Shown here: positions 1 through 9,616 of the stretch, piece by piece
Layout: every line of letters begins with the position of its first letter
How positions within the stretch are numbered: position 1 is the stretch's first letter
NCBI RefSeq assembly: GCF_020103725.1
Contig: NZ_JAHXBG010000003.1
Coordinates: 310,001 to 374,000, forward strand
Direction: 5' to 3'
DNA length: 64,000 nucleotides
DNA from: Hyalangium gracile
GTDB lineage: Bacteria > Myxococcota > Myxococcia > Myxococcales > Myxococcaceae
Notes under the pieces: generated by a model
Seen by the model: the letters and a program-made list of their open reading frames with translations, nothing else
The model's database searches: none
What the model was told of the DNA's origin: nothing
Translations under genes and position numbers: made by a program

Positions 1-1362
1 GCCCGCCTGGATCTCCCGGCCCATGCGGTACGCCGTGTTCGTGTCACGCGTCCACACGCCCGCGCCCAGGCCGTACAGCGTCTCGTTGGCGATGGCCAGC
101 GCGTCCGCCTGGTCCTTGAACTTCGCCACCGACACCACCGGGCCGAAGATCTCCTCCTGGAAGATGCGCATCTTGTTGTGGCCCTCGAAGATCGTGGGCT
201 GCACGTAGTACCCCTCGGACAGGGCGCCCGACAGGCTCGCGCGGCCGCCACCGGTGAGCACCTTGGCGCCCTCCTTCTTGCCGATGTCGATGTACGAGAG
301 GATCTTCTCCAGCTGATCGTTGGACGCCTGGGCGCCGATCATCGTGCTGGTGTCCAGCGGGTTGCCCTGGACGATCTTCCTGGTGCGCTCCACGGCCTTC
401 TGCATGAAGGCGTCGTAGAACTTGTCCTGCACCAGCGCGCGCGACGGACAGGTGCACACCTCGCCCTGGTTGAGGGCAAACATCGCGAAGCCCTCGAGCA
501 CCTTCTCGGCGAAGTCGTCGTTCTTGTCGAACACGTCCGCGAAGAAGACGTTGGGCGACTTGCCGCCCAGCTCCAGCGTCACCGGGATGAGGTTCTCCGA
601 GGCGTACTGCATGATGAGGCGGCCCGTCGTCGTCTCACCGGTGAAGGCCACCTTGGCGATGCGCTTGTTGCTGGCCAGCGGCTTGCCGGCCTCGATGCCA
701 AAGCCGTTCACCACGTTGAGCACGCCGGGCGGAATCAGGTCGCCTACCAGCTCCATCAGCATGAGGATGGTGGCGGGCGTCTGCTCGGCGGGCTTGAGCA
801 CCACGCAGTTGCCCGCGGCCAGCGCCGGCGCCAGCTTCCAGGCCGCCATCAGCAGCGGGAAGTTCCAGGGGATGATCTGCCCCACGACGCCGAGCGGCTC
901 CTGGAAGTGGTACGAGACGGTGTTCTCGTCCAGCTCGCCCAGGCTGCCCTCCTGCGCGCGGATGACGCCCGCGAAGTAGCGGAAGTGATCGATGGCCAGC
1001 GGCAGGTCCGCCGCCAGCGTCTCGCGGATGGGCTTGCCGTTGTCCCACGTCTCGGCGACCGCGAGCTTCTCGAGATTGGCCTGCATCCGGTCGGCGATCT
1101 TGTTGAGCATGTCCGCGCGGGTGGTGACGGACGTCTTGCCCCAGGCGCCCTTGGCCTTGTGGGCCGCGTCGAGGGCCTTCTCGATGTCCTCGTGGGTGGA
1201 GCGCGGAATCTCGCAGAACGGCTTGCCCGTCACCGGGGTGATGTTCTCGAAGTACTGGCCCTTGGTGGGCGGGACGAACTCCCCTCCGATGTAGTTGCCA
1301 TAGCGGCTGGCGAACTGGACCTTGCTGCCAGGCTGATTGGGGGCTTCATAGACCTTGGACAT
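1..1362 (-). CDS. Aldehyde dehydrogenase, 3' end cut by window edge
   Basis: NAD(P)-dependent oxidation of an aldehyde to its carboxylate, probably acetaldehyde or another short aliphatic aldehyde, in the cytoplasm. The minus-strand frame is open for 454 codons from ATG at 1362 to the window edge, so roughly the last 50 residues are missing if the protein has the usual length of about 506 residues. Visible landmarks are the [10 protein letters not shown] Rossmann segment, [24 protein letters not shown] and the catalytic-cysteine segment [11 protein letters not shown] (cysteines near residues 303 and 305), whose GEVCTCPSR form is typical of the ExaC/AldB acetaldehyde dehydrogenase branch. An AGG six bases before the ATG supports the start. 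The neighbour is divergent. The family is certain; the substrate is inferred. Confidence 0.93.
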   Translation of the reverse strand, partial: MSKVYEAPNQPGSKVQFASRYGNYIGGEFVPPTKGQYFENITPVTGKPFCEIPRSTHEDIEKALDAAHKAKGAWGKTSVTTRADMLNKIADRMQANLEKLAVAETWDNGKPIRETLAADLPLAIDHFRYFAGVIRAQEGSLGELDENTVSYHFQEPLGVVGQIIPWNFPLLMAAWKLAPALAAGNCVVLKPAEQTPATILMLMELVGDLIPPGVLNVVNGFGIEAGKPLASNKRIAKVAFTGETTTGRLIMQYASENLIPVTLELGGKSPNVFFADVFDKNDDFAEKVLEGFAMFALNQGEVCTCPSRALVQDKFYDAFMQKAVERTRKIVQGNPLDTSTMIGAQASNDQLEKILSYIDIGKKEGAKVLTGGGRASLSGALSEGYYVQPTIFEGHNKMRIFQEEIFGPVVSVAKFKDQADALAIANETLYGLGAGVWTRDTNTAYRMGREIQAG

Positions 1363-1590
1363 CTCGGACCTGCCTTTCGTGTGTGTGAAGGCCATGCGCC
1401 AGCCCCGACGGGGGAGTGCCGGAGAGCGCAGTGCGCACGATACGAGCAAGAACGCCTGAACGGGTAGGCGCGCGCGAAGCAGAGGCTAGAGACCCGCACG
1501 GTAGGCCGTCGAACGAGGTGCCGGCCCACCCACCGGGAAGTGTTCAGAATCGGAGGAACCTCCGACAACCCCTCGGGGTCCAACGCCTCC

Positions 1591-2361
1591 GTGAGAACCG
1601 CCCTGCTCTGCCTGCTGCTGACCTGTGCGCTGAGCGCGCATGCCGAGGATCGCGTTGCCGCCGCGCGTCAAAACCGGACCCGGGCGCTCACCGAGCTGTT
1701 CGCCGCCGCGGGGCTGTCGTATCCGCCGGAGGAGTTGTACCTGCGCGCCTTCAAGGAGGAGCGGCAGCTGGAGGTGTGGGCGGGCGCCAGGGGTCAGCCG
1801 CTGGTGAAGGTGAAGACGTACCCGTTCTGCGCCGCGTCAGGCGAGCTGGGGCCCAAGCGCCAGCGCGGAGACCTGCAGGTGCCCGAGGGCTTCTACACCA
1901 TCAACCTCTTCAACCCCCGGAGCAACTTCCACCTGTCCATGCGGGTGAGCTACCCGAACGAGTCGGACCGGCTCCTCGGCCGGAAGGACCCGGGGGACGC
2001 CATCATGGTGCACGGCAACTGCGTGAGCATCGGCTGCATCGCCATCGAGGACGAGCCCATCGAGGAGCTGTACGTGCTGACGCTGGACTCGCACGCGAAG
2101 ATGGGCCGGCAGGTGCCCATCCACATCTTCCCGCGTCGGCTCGACGCCGAGGGCCTGGCCGAGCTGAAGAAGCTGCCGCATGCCACCGAGGCCCTCCTCG
2201 CCTTCTGGCAGGGCCTGGAGCCGGGCTGGAGGTTCTTCGAGGAGACGCGCCGTCCGCCCCAGGTGACGGTGGATCCGAAGACGGGCGCCTACCGGGTTCG
2301 AGCGGAGAAGCCCCGCGCCGCGACGTCCCGGACGCGGGCGGGGCGCGGGGGGCGTCCCTAG
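1591..2361 (+). CDS. Exported L,D-transpeptidase-like (YkuD) protein
   Basis: A predicted periplasmic L,D-transpeptidase-type enzyme that would form or edit 3-3 peptidoglycan cross-links or attach proteins to murein. From GTG at 1591 the protein has about 256 residues and starts with a hydrophobic signal (TALLCLLLTCALSAHA) with a likely signal-peptidase I site after SAHA. The catalytic signature is HGNCVSIGCIAI (HG...S.GC), the arrangement of YafK/ErfK-type YkuD domains, with the nucleophilic cysteine in SIGC. The frame is open from 1540, but the signal peptide argues for 1591; no strong ribosome binding site is placed for either start. The C-terminal tail is Arg-rich. The immediate neighbours give no functional clue. 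Confidence 0.85.
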   Translation: MRTALLCLLLTCALSAHAEDRVAAARQNRTRALTELFAAAGLSYPPEELYLRAFKEERQLEVWAGARGQPLVKVKTYPFCAASGELGPKRQRGDLQVPEGFYTINLFNPRSNFHLSMRVSYPNESDRLLGRKDPGDAIMVHGNCVSIGCIAIEDEPIEELYVLTLDSHAKMGRQVPIHIFPRRLDAEGLAELKKLPHATEALLAFWQGLEPGWRFFEETRRPPQVTVDPKTGAYRVRAEKPRAATSRTRAGRGGRP

Positions 2362-2397
2362 CCGGGATGGTTCCGGCAAATGCCCGGGCGGCTGTCG

Positions 2398-2847
2398 TCA
2401 GCGCTTGGGCGCGGGCACCTCGGCGGGCATCGCCCTCACCGCCTCGATGCGCCCCATCCGCTCGTAGGTGCTGGAGAGCATGCCCTGGAGCGCGACGAGA
2501 TCCCGGCGCATCGTCACCTTCGGGAGCGCGGCCTCCAGGAGCGTGCGGAAGGCCACCGGGAGCGTCATCTCGGCGATCAGTCCGTGGAGCAGCTTCCGCT
2601 GGCCCGCGGTGAGCGGCTCCTTCTCCATGTCCTGGAGCGGCGCGGCCTCCGCCATCTCGCGGATGGCCTGCGCCAGCGCGCGCACCGAGTCCGGGTGGAC
2701 GCCATCCCTGCGCATCGCGTAGGCCAGCCGCACGGCCGCCTCGGCGCGCACCTCCTCGCGCAGCGCATCGCCCACGAAGAAGCCGGAGCCGAACATCTCG
2801 GTGACGACTCCTCCCACCGCGCTGGCGGGCGTCTGCCTCTGCGTCAC
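2398..2847 (-). CDS. Hypothetical helical protein
   Basis: I do not recognise the family. GTG at 2847 is preceded by GGAGG with five bases of spacing, which sets the start; the frame itself is open further upstream to 2943. The product has 149 residues, no signal peptide or membrane segment, and looks mostly alpha-helical, with an Arg/Glu-rich centre and the C-terminal motif MPAEVPAPKR. It contains one Gly/Phe-rich patch (EMFGSGFFVGDALREEV). It converges on the transpeptidase gene and is followed at 3011 by the TerB/LETM1-like gene on the same strand. A cytoplasmic role is likely; no function can be given. Confidence 0.7.
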   Translation of the reverse strand: MTQRQTPASAVGGVVTEMFGSGFFVGDALREEVRAEAAVRLAYAMRRDGVHPDSVRALAQAIREMAEAAPLQDMEKEPLTAGQRKLLHGLIAEMTLPVAFRTLLEAALPKVTMRRDLVALQGMLSSTYERMGRIEAVRAMPAEVPAPKR

Positions 2848-3010
2848 GACGTCCTCCCGTGCTGCGTTCCGAAGCCCTGGCCGATGGGTCCCTGCGCTCT
2901 CGTAGATTATCCCTTTCCCCTGGCCCGGGTTGCGGCAACCCACGCCTGGAATTGACGTGGAGTTTCCATCAGCGAGAGCGCGGTAGCGGCCGTTCGCCTC
3001 GCGGGCGCTG

Positions 3011-4423
3011 TCACCCCACCCGGCGCTCGGACACCTCGGAGGCCTCGGCGTCCAGCTCGGGCTCGGGAAGGGGCTCGGGCGCGGGCTCGTCCTGGAACGC
3101 GCTGGGCAGCAGGCTGAAGGGCAGCACCTTGGACAGCGCGATCAGGAGCAGCACCCCTCCCGGCGCGGCGAAGATCGCCAGCGCGGGAATGGCCTTGGCC
3201 ACGTCGAAGAGCTGCGCTCGCATCCGCCGACGCTCGTCCCGCGTGAGCCGCTGTCCCCGGGCGGCCTTGGCCAGCAGCACCGCCAGGTCTCCCGTCTCCC
3301 GCACCTCCTGCATCACCCGGTGGAAGTTCTTCTCCAGCGCCTCCTGGATCCGGATGACGTAGTCCTCGCCCATCACCCCCGCCGCGGCCGACACCGTGAA
3401 CACATCCACCACCGAGCGGTGCCGGGCGTAGAACTCGGCCATCTCCAGCTCCAGCCGATGCAGCTCCTCGTCCGGCACGTGCAGCGTGTCCGCCAGCTCC
3501 TGGATGAAGGCCCGCTCACCGCGAGAGCGCTGCCCATCCACCAGCGAGGCCAGCAGCGTCTGCTCCACGATGAAGTGCTTCATGTCCTTGCTGCGCACGC
3601 CGGCCACCACGGTGCGCACCGCCAGCCGATGCTCGAAGGACTTCTTCACCGAGGCCTTCAGCTCGGACTCGATGGCATCCGGCAGCGCCAGGTCCTCCAC
3701 CTGGCGAAGAATGGCCCGGCGCGAGGCGTAGCTCGGCTCGCGGTCCGCGCAGGACAGCCCCGTCAGCACCTTCACGAGCAGCGCCTTCTGCCTGGCCGCG
3801 AAGTCGATGCGCCGCTGCGCCGCCGCTCGCTGGAAGCGCCCACGCGAGAAGTAGTCGATGGCCTGCCGGCCGAACATCTGCGCGTCCGCGTACAGCGCCC
3901 CGTTGTGCAGCACCAGCCCGTAGACCGGATCCCCCGCCAGCGAGATGGCCCGCCGCGCCAGCGCCGACTCCACCTTGCCCTGCATGCGCCGGGTGGCCTC
4001 CAGCCCGTCCTGGAGCTTCTCGTCGATGCCCTCGGCCACGCCCAGCTCGCCGGTGAACACGGCGAACAGCAGCAGCAGCTGGTCCTCGCGCGAGCGGAGG
4101 GGAGCGCCCGTGAGCAGCGCGATGTCCAGCGCCATCCGGGCCAGCGTGCGGACCACCGCGAGGAAGAGCAGCTCCTCGGGGGCGCGAGCCCGCTCTCCAC
4201 CCTTCTCGCCGGGAGTGGCGCCCTCGGGGGTGCCCTCCATGGGCGTGCCATACAGCAGGCCCGAGGCGCGCAGCGTCTGGCGCAGGTAGGCGCGCGCCCG
4301 GGCACGACCGGAGGCGCTGTGCTCGGACAGGCCGGGGGTCACCGCGGGAGAGGACACACCGGAATGTGCCGCCACCGCCTCCTCGAGAATCGAGGAGAGC
4401 CAACCCGCTTTGCCGAGATCCAT
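3011..4423 (-). CDS. TerB-like / LETM1-like domain protein
   Basis: A 470-residue protein from ATG at 4423. Residues about 1-250 are an uncharacterised helical region. About 280-340 resembles a TerB-type helical domain (IVEQTLLASLVDGQRSRGE...). About 385-446 closely resembles the LETM1/ribosome-binding-like module: basic helices, then a hydrophobic segment (AIPALAIFAAPGGVLLLIAL) and a KVLPFSLLPSAF ending. LETM1 proteins are mitochondrial cation/proton-exchange and ribosome-associated factors, while bacterial relatives are poorly studied. The hydrophobic stretch suggests membrane association. The tail (residues about 447-470) is acidic and proline-rich. Divergent from the outer-membrane gene at 4613. 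The LETM1 match rests on motif recognition and should be checked by profile search. Confidence 0.72.
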   Translation of the reverse strand: MDLGKAGWLSSILEEAVAAHSGVSSPAVTPGLSEHSASGRARARAYLRQTLRASGLLYGTPMEGTPEGATPGEKGGERARAPEELLFLAVVRTLARMALDIALLTGAPLRSREDQLLLLFAVFTGELGVAEGIDEKLQDGLEATRRMQGKVESALARRAISLAGDPVYGLVLHNGALYADAQMFGRQAIDYFSRGRFQRAAAQRRIDFAARQKALLVKVLTGLSCADREPSYASRRAILRQVEDLALPDAIESELKASVKKSFEHRLAVRTVVAGVRSKDMKHFIVEQTLLASLVDGQRSRGERAFIQELADTLHVPDEELHRLELEMAEFYARHRSVVDVFTVSAAAGVMGEDYVIRIQEALEKNFHRVMQEVRETGDLAVLLAKAARGQRLTRDERRRMRAQLFDVAKAIPALAIFAAPGGVLLLIALSKVLPFSLLPSAFQDEPAPEPLPEPELDAEASEVSERRVG

Positions 4424-4612
4424 GACCGTGTCCTACCCGCGACGCCACACTGCCCGCGCTGCCCTGGGAATAACCTACCTGCCGCGCGGATGCCACCGCT
4501 CCCCTTCCCTGCTGCGAGGAGGGTGACAGTGCGCGCCTCCGCCCTGGAGGCCCCGGTCGCTCGCCTGGTCGCCCTCTTGTCCTTGCAGCGCCAAGGAAGC
4601 GAGGATGTTTCC

Positions 4613-5305
4613 ATGCGTGGCGTGATCCTTCTGCTCGTGACCCTGACAGCCAGTCTTGCCTCCGCACAGGACGACTACGCCCCGGAGGACTACGAGGTCG
4701 AGGAGAACAAGCGGCTCGAGGGCACCAGCCGCATCTCCATCATGGGAGGCTGGCGGTACGCGCCCAACCTCACCTTCTACGACAACTACTACCTCGACCG
4801 GGACAACCGGGGCCTGGAGCGCTCACGGGGCTCCATCGGCGGTCCGCTGGTGACGGGCACCTTCGGGTACTCGGTGAATGACTTCATCGAGGTGGGCATC
4901 GATCTGTTCGCCACCTACGAGCGGATGGTGCTCACGAACAAGCCGGGCCTGAACACCGCCACCTATGGGGCCCTCGTAGGGCTGCGCTTCCAGAAGCGGC
5001 TGGAGCTGGGCAGGCAGGTGGTGATTCCGTCGGCTGGCGTCCTCGTCGGGCCCCTCATCGCCGCCGCCTACTTCGACGGTGGGCGCGCCGTGGAGCGCGG
5101 CGGACAGGCCCTGGGGTTCTCCGCGGGGGCCACCATGCGGCTGTCGCAGACGTGGGGGCTGAGCTTCGAGTTCCGACAGCTCTTCGCGGGAGGCGACGCC
5201 GAGGATGTCGGCTCCTACAACGCGGGCGGGAGCTGGCTCTCGGTGGGGATGACCTACGTCATCCCCTGGCAGTATGACGAGAAGAAGATCCGCGGGCGCC
5301 TGTAG
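4613..5305 (+). CDS. Outer-membrane beta-barrel protein
   Basis: A 230-residue exported protein of unknown role. ATG at 4613 starts a clear signal peptide (GVILLLVTLTASLASAQ, cleavage after ASA). After an acidic linker (DDYAPEDYEVEENKRLEG), the chain shows alternating hydrophobic/polar strands such as SRISIMGGWRYAPNL, GTFGYSVNDFIEVGIDLFA and WGLSFEFRQLF, the look of a small (about 8-strand) barrel. It is not closed by the canonical C-terminal Phe; it ends in IPWQYDEKKIRGRL. The frame is open far upstream but only this start gives a signal sequence. It ends 3 bp from the stop of ilvC on the other strand. Confidence 0.8.
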   Translation: MRGVILLLVTLTASLASAQDDYAPEDYEVEENKRLEGTSRISIMGGWRYAPNLTFYDNYYLDRDNRGLERSRGSIGGPLVTGTFGYSVNDFIEVGIDLFATYERMVLTNKPGLNTATYGALVGLRFQKRLELGRQVVIPSAGVLVGPLIAAAYFDGGRAVERGGQALGFSAGATMRLSQTWGLSFEFRQLFAGGDAEDVGSYNAGGSWLSVGMTYVIPWQYDEKKIRGRL

Positions 5306-5308
5306 CCC

Positions 5309-6334
5309 TCAGCGAGGCGTGGGCTCGCTCGAGTCCTTCCGGGACTCGCGAATCCAGGACATCATCTCGCGAAGGCGCCGGCCCACGTCCTCGATGGGGT
5401 GCTGTCGGCCCTGCTCGCGCAGCTTGTCGAACATGGGGCGGCCCGCCTGGTTCTCGAGGATCCACTCCCGGGCGAAGGCGCCCGTCTGGATCTCCTTCAG
5501 CACCTTCTTCATCTCCGCGCGCACCTGCTCGTTGATGAGGCGGGGGCCGCGCGTGTAGTCGCCGTACTCGGCGGTGTCGCTGATGGAGTGGCGCATCCAG
5601 CCCATGCCGCCCTCGTACATCAGGTCCACGATGAGCTTGAGCTCGTGCAGACACTCGAAGTAGGCGCTCTCGGGCTGGTAGCCCGCCTCCACCAGCGTGT
5701 CGAAGCCCGCCTGGACGAGCGCCGTGACGCCGCCGCAGAGCACCGCCTGCTCACCGAAGAGATCCGTCTCGGTCTCCTCCTTGAACGTGGTCTCCAGCAG
5801 GCCCGCCCGCGTCGCGCCGAGCGCCCGCGCGTAGGACATGCCCAGGGCCCGCGCCTGGCCGGTGGCGTCCTGGTGCACCGCGATCAGCGCCGGAGTCCCC
5901 TTGCCCTCCTGGTAGAGGCGACGCACCAGGTGGCCGGGAGACTTGGGCGCGATGAGCAGCACGTCCACGTCCGCGGGCGGGCGGATCTGCCCGTAGTGGA
6001 TGTTGAAGCCGTGCGCGAAGAACAGGGCCTTGCCCCGCGTGAGGTGGGGCGAGATGTCCGCGTCGTAGATCTGCTTCTGGGTCTGGTCGGGCGCCAGGAT
6101 CATGATGGCGTCGGCCCACTGCGCGGCCTCGGCGACCGAGGTCACCTTGAGCCCCGCGGCCTCGGCCTTGCCTCGCGAGCGGCTGGCGGCGTGCAGGCCC
6201 ACCCGGACGTCGGCGCCTGACTCCTTGAGGTTGAGCGCGTGCGCGTGCCCCTGGCTCCCGTAGCCGATGATGGCGACCTTGCGGGCGCGGATGGGCTCGA
6301 GGGAAGCGTCCTTGTCGTAATAGATGCTCGTCAT
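5309..6334 (-). CDS. ilvC: Ketol-acid reductoisomerase (class I)
   Basis: Converts 2-acetolactate or 2-aceto-2-hydroxybutyrate plus NADPH to the 2,3-dihydroxy acids of valine and isoleucine synthesis. 341 residues, the normal class I length. The N-terminal Rossmann motif is [13 protein letters not shown]; the following SRSRGKA loop carries the Arg/Ser residues expected for NADPH. The C-terminal knotted domain shows [19 protein letters not shown] and the metal-site segments [17 protein letters not shown] and [13 protein letters not shown] eight bases before ATG at 6334 supports the start. It is the last gene of the ilvBNEDC run, 28 bp after ilvD, and its stop faces that of the barrel gene with no obvious terminator between them. 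Confidence 0.97.
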   Translation of the reverse strand: MTSIYYDKDASLEPIRARKVAIIGYGSQGHAHALNLKESGADVRVGLHAASRSRGKAEAAGLKVTSVAEAAQWADAIMILAPDQTQKQIYDADISPHLTRGKALFFAHGFNIHYGQIRPPADVDVLLIAPKSPGHLVRRLYQEGKGTPALIAVHQDATGQARALGMSYARALGATRAGLLETTFKEETETDLFGEQAVLCGGVTALVQAGFDTLVEAGYQPESAYFECLHELKLIVDLMYEGGMGWMRHSISDTAEYGDYTRGPRLINEQVRAEMKKVLKEIQTGAFAREWILENQAGRPMFDKLREQGRQHPIEDVGRRLREMMSWIRESRKDSSEPTPR

Positions 6335-6362
6335 CTGAACGGTCCTTGTGGTTGGGAGGGAG

Positions 6363-8063
6363 CTACGGAGAACGGGGAGGGAGCGGAGGCGGCCGCGTCA
6401 CGGCGCCCTCGGCGGCCGAGGAGACCAGGGCCGCGTACTTGGCGAAGACGCCCGAGGAGAACCGAGGCGGCGGAGGCCGGAAGCCGCGCAGGCGCTCGGA
6501 GAGCTCGGAGGGAGAGAGCGCCACGGAGAGCTGCCGGGCCTCCGCGTCGATGGTGATGATGTCTCCGTCGCGAACCGCCGCGATCGGACCGCCGACGGCC
6601 GCCTCCGGGGCCACGTGGCCCACCATGAGTCCGCGGGTGGCGCCGCTGAAGCGGCCATCGGTGAGGAGCGCCACGGAGTCGCCCAGCCCCTGGCCCACGA
6701 GCGCCGCCGTCACGCCGAGCATCTCGCGCATCCCCGGGCCGCCTCGCGGGCCCTCGTAGCGGATGACCACCACATCGCCGGGACGGATGCGGCGCTCCTG
6801 CACCGCGGCGAAGGCGTCCTCCTCGCGCTCGAAGACCCGCGCGGGACCTCGGTGGTACGGGCGCTCGTGCCCCGACATCTTCACCACGCAGCCTTCCGGA
6901 GCGAGGTTGCCGCTCAGGATGACCAGGCCTCCCGTGGAGCGGATGGGCTCGCTCAAGGGACGGATGACCCGCTGGCCCGCGGTCTCCGTGGCTCCCGCCG
7001 CGTGCTCGGTCCAGGTCCGCCCGTCGATGGTGCGAGCACTGCCCTCCAGGAATCCACCGGCCAGCATGCGCTGGGCGAGCAGCGGAACGCCGCCCGCGCG
7101 GTCCATGTCCACCGCCGCGAAGCGGCCCCCCGGCTTGAGGTCCGCCAGCAGCGCCGTGCGCCGGCTCACCCGATCGAAGTCCGCCAGGGACAGCGGCACG
7201 CCCACCTCTCGCGCCAGGGCGAGCAGGTGCAGCACCGCGTTGGTCGAGCCTCCCGTGGCCGCCACCGCCGCGATGGCGTTCTCGAAGGACACCCGCGTGA
7301 CGATGTCGCGAGGGCGAGCGCCACGCTGGAGCAGCTGCATGATCAGCCCGCCGACCGCGACGCTCGCCTCCTCCTTGCCAGGCGCCTCGGCGGGGATGGT
7401 GGTGTACCCCACCGGCGTCAGGCCGAGCAGCTCGATGGCCAGCGCCATGGTGTTGGCGGTGTACTGCCCGCCGCAGGCGCCTGCTCCCGGACAGGCGACG
7501 TTCTCCAGCTCGGAGAGCGCCTTCGGCGACATCTTCCCGGCCGACACCGCGCCCACGGCCTCGAAGACATCCTGGATGGTGACGTCCCGGCCCTCGTAGC
7601 AGCCCGGGGCAATGGAGCCGCCGTAGAGCACCAGGGAGGGCAGATCCAGGCGCAGCAGCGCCATGGCCGCCGCGGGGAGCGTCTTGTCACAGCCCACCAG
7701 CGCCACCACGCCGTCGAACATGTGGCCGCGGCACATCAGCTCGATGGAATCGGCGATGACCTCCCGGCTCACCAGCGAGGCGCGCATGCCGTCGGTGCCC
7801 ATCGTCACGCCATCGCTCACGGAGATGGTGTTGAACTCCATGGGCGTGCCGCCCGCGGCCCGGATGCCCTCCTTCACCTTGGCCGCCAGCCGGCGCAGGT
7901 GGAAGTTGCAGGGCATCGTCTCGGTCCAGGTGTTGGCCACGCCGATGATGGGCCGGGACAGGTCCTCGTCGGTGAAGCCAATGGCCTTCAGCATGGCGCG
8001 CGCGGGCGCGCGGCCGACTCCCTCGGTGATGGCACGGCTGTGGTGGCGCGGATCTCGGGTCAT
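6363..8063 (-). CDS. ilvD: Dihydroxy-acid dehydratase
   Basis: Iron-sulphur dehydratase producing 2-keto-isovalerate and 2-keto-3-methylvalerate, the step after IlvC. From ATG at 8063 the protein has 566 residues and begins [20 protein letters not shown], the usual IlvD N-terminus. Cluster cysteines are visible in [10 protein letters not shown] and in [16 protein letters not shown]. Other family blocks are [46 protein letters not shown] and [13 protein letters not shown]. The frame is open upstream to 8126, but that would overlap the end of ilvE and lacks the family start. The gap to ilvE is 35 bp. Confidence 0.97.
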   Translation of the reverse strand: MTRDPRHHSRAITEGVGRAPARAMLKAIGFTDEDLSRPIIGVANTWTETMPCNFHLRRLAAKVKEGIRAAGGTPMEFNTISVSDGVTMGTDGMRASLVSREVIADSIELMCRGHMFDGVVALVGCDKTLPAAAMALLRLDLPSLVLYGGSIAPGCYEGRDVTIQDVFEAVGAVSAGKMSPKALSELENVACPGAGACGGQYTANTMALAIELLGLTPVGYTTIPAEAPGKEEASVAVGGLIMQLLQRGARPRDIVTRVSFENAIAAVAATGGSTNAVLHLLALAREVGVPLSLADFDRVSRRTALLADLKPGGRFAAVDMDRAGGVPLLAQRMLAGGFLEGSARTIDGRTWTEHAAGATETAGQRVIRPLSEPIRSTGGLVILSGNLAPEGCVVKMSGHERPYHRGPARVFEREEDAFAAVQERRIRPGDVVVIRYEGPRGGPGMREMLGVTAALVGQGLGDSVALLTDGRFSGATRGLMVGHVAPEAAVGGPIAAVRDGDIITIDAEARQLSVALSPSELSERLRGFRPPPPRFSSGVFAKYAALVSSAAEGAVTRPPPLPPRSP

Positions 8064-8098
8064 GGGGGTTCCTGGAGGGCGGTTCTCGGGCGGGAGCG

Positions 8099-9019
8099 CT
8101 ACTTGCCGGGCACGTAGGTCAGCCACTCGGCGGAGCGCGGCAGCTCGCCTCGCACGGCCGACTGATAGGCCTGCTGGAGCTTCCGGGTGATGGGGCCCGT
8201 GCGGCCGCTGCCGATGGTGCGGAAGTCGATCTCGCGCATGCCGACGATCTCCGCGGCGGTCCCGGTGACGAAGACCTCGTCAGCCATGTAGAGCTGGTCT
8301 CGCGAGAGCGGCTGCGCGCTCACCTCCAGGCCCATCTCCCGCGCCAGGATCATCACCGTGTCGCGGGTGATGCCCTCGAGGATCTGCGCCTCGGGCGGCG
8401 TCATCAGCCGGTTGCCCTTGATGATGAAGAGGTTGGCGCCCGTGCACTCGGCCACCAGCCCCTGGGCGTCCATCATGATGGCCTCGTCGAAGCCCAGCCG
8501 GACGGACTCCGTCTTGGCGAGGAACGAGTTCGGATAGTTGCCGGCGATCTTCGCCTTGGTCATCGCCACGTTGGGGTGGTGGCGCGTGTACGAGGAGACG
8601 TTGGCCCGCACGCCGCGCTCGGCGGCCTCGGGACCGAGATAGGCGTTCCACGGCCACACGGCGATGCCCACGTGGGGCTGGCCGCCATCCAGGTTGAGGT
8701 TCCATCCTCCGCCCGCGAGGTAGATGAGCGGGCGCAGGTAGCACTCCTCGAAGCCGTTGGCGTGGACCGTCTCCTGGCAGGCCTCGATGAGCTGTCCCAC
8801 CGTGAAGGGCAGCTCGCGCCAGCCCAGGACCGCGGCCGACTTGTGGAGCCGCTCGATGTGCTCGCGCAGGCGGAAGATCGCCGGGCCGTTCACCGCGCGG
8901 TAGCAGCGGATGCCCTCGAACACCGCCATGCCGTAATGCACCGCGGGCGTCATGAAGGGCATCTGCACCTCGCCCCCGGCCATCATCTTCCCGTTCATCC
9001 AGATGTACTTGCAGTCCAT
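8099..9019 (-). CDS. ilvE: Branched-chain amino-acid aminotransferase
   Basis: PLP enzyme for the final transamination to valine, isoleucine and leucine. 306 residues. The family features are the substrate-side motif FEGIRCYRAVNGPAIFRLREH, the PLP-binding lysine segment AMTKAKIAGNYPNSFLAK, the EAIMMDAQGLVAECTGANLF block and the VTGTAAEIVGMREID phosphate-binding region, typical of class IV (IlvE-type) transaminases. ATG at 9019 has GAGAGG eight bases upstream. It lies third in the operon, 40 bp after ilvN. A D-amino-acid or 4-amino-4-deoxychorismate role is unlikely given the context and the EGIRCYR motif. Confidence 0.96.
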   Translation of the reverse strand: MDCKYIWMNGKMMAGGEVQMPFMTPAVHYGMAVFEGIRCYRAVNGPAIFRLREHIERLHKSAAVLGWRELPFTVGQLIEACQETVHANGFEECYLRPLIYLAGGGWNLNLDGGQPHVGIAVWPWNAYLGPEAAERGVRANVSSYTRHHPNVAMTKAKIAGNYPNSFLAKTESVRLGFDEAIMMDAQGLVAECTGANLFIIKGNRLMTPPEAQILEGITRDTVMILAREMGLEVSAQPLSRDQLYMADEVFVTGTAAEIVGMREIDFRTIGSGRTGPITRKLQQAYQSAVRGELPRSAEWLTYVPGK

Positions 9020-9059
9020 ACGTGTTGCCTCTCTTCAGCGGCTTCGGATGACTTCTCTC

Positions 9060-9605
9060 TCAGGCGGTGTGCTCCGGCGGGTCGGTCCTCGCGTCGAGCA
9101 GGTCCGTGAGCGCGGACTGGGCTCCGCGGGCCATCGCCACGGCGCCGGTGCGCACCAGCTCGATGATTCCGTGAGGGCGCAGCAGCTCGATGAGCCCGTC
9201 GATCTTGTCCGGCGTGCCGGTGAGCTCCACCATCACCGAGGCGGGCGTCACGTCGATGGCCCGCGCCCGGAACACCTCGCAGACCTGCAGCACGTTGGGG
9301 CGCGTCTTCTCGTCGGACCGGACCTTGATGAGCGCCAGCTCGCGCGCCACCGTCCCCTGGTCCGTCACCTGCTCCACGTAGAGGACGTTGATGAGCTTGT
9401 AGAGGTTGGCCTCGAGCAGGCGCGCCTCGCGGTCATCCGCCTCCACCACCAGCGTGATGCGCGAGATGGCCGGGCGCTCGGTGCGCGCCACCGTGAGCGA
9501 GTCGATGTTGTAGGCCCGGCGCCGGAAGAGCGAGATGACGCGGTTGAGGACGCCGGGCCGGTCCTCGACGTGGGCGATGAAGGTGTGTTGGCGGGAAGGG
9601 TTCAT
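9060..9605 (-). CDS. ilvN: Acetolactate synthase small (regulatory) subunit
   Basis: Regulatory ACT-domain subunit of acetohydroxy-acid synthase, needed for full activity and for valine feedback inhibition of IlvB. 181 residues, longer than the roughly 95-residue E. coli IlvN and similar to IlvH-type subunits. The N-terminal ACT domain reads HVEDRPGVLNRVISLFRRR..NIDSLTV; a second, C-terminal domain starts near residue 80 (LALIKVRSDEKTRPNVLQVCE). ATG at 9605 has GAGGAG seven bases upstream. The gap to the ilvB stop is 11 bp, which suggests coupled expression. Whether valine inhibits cannot be read from sequence. Confidence 0.95.
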   Translation of the reverse strand: MNPSRQHTFIAHVEDRPGVLNRVISLFRRRAYNIDSLTVARTERPAISRITLVVEADDREARLLEANLYKLINVLYVEQVTDQGTVARELALIKVRSDEKTRPNVLQVCEVFRARAIDVTPASVMVELTGTPDKIDGLIELLRPHGIIELVRTGAVAMARGAQSALTDLLDARTDPPEHTA

Positions 9606-9616
9606 GGCGGGGCTCC

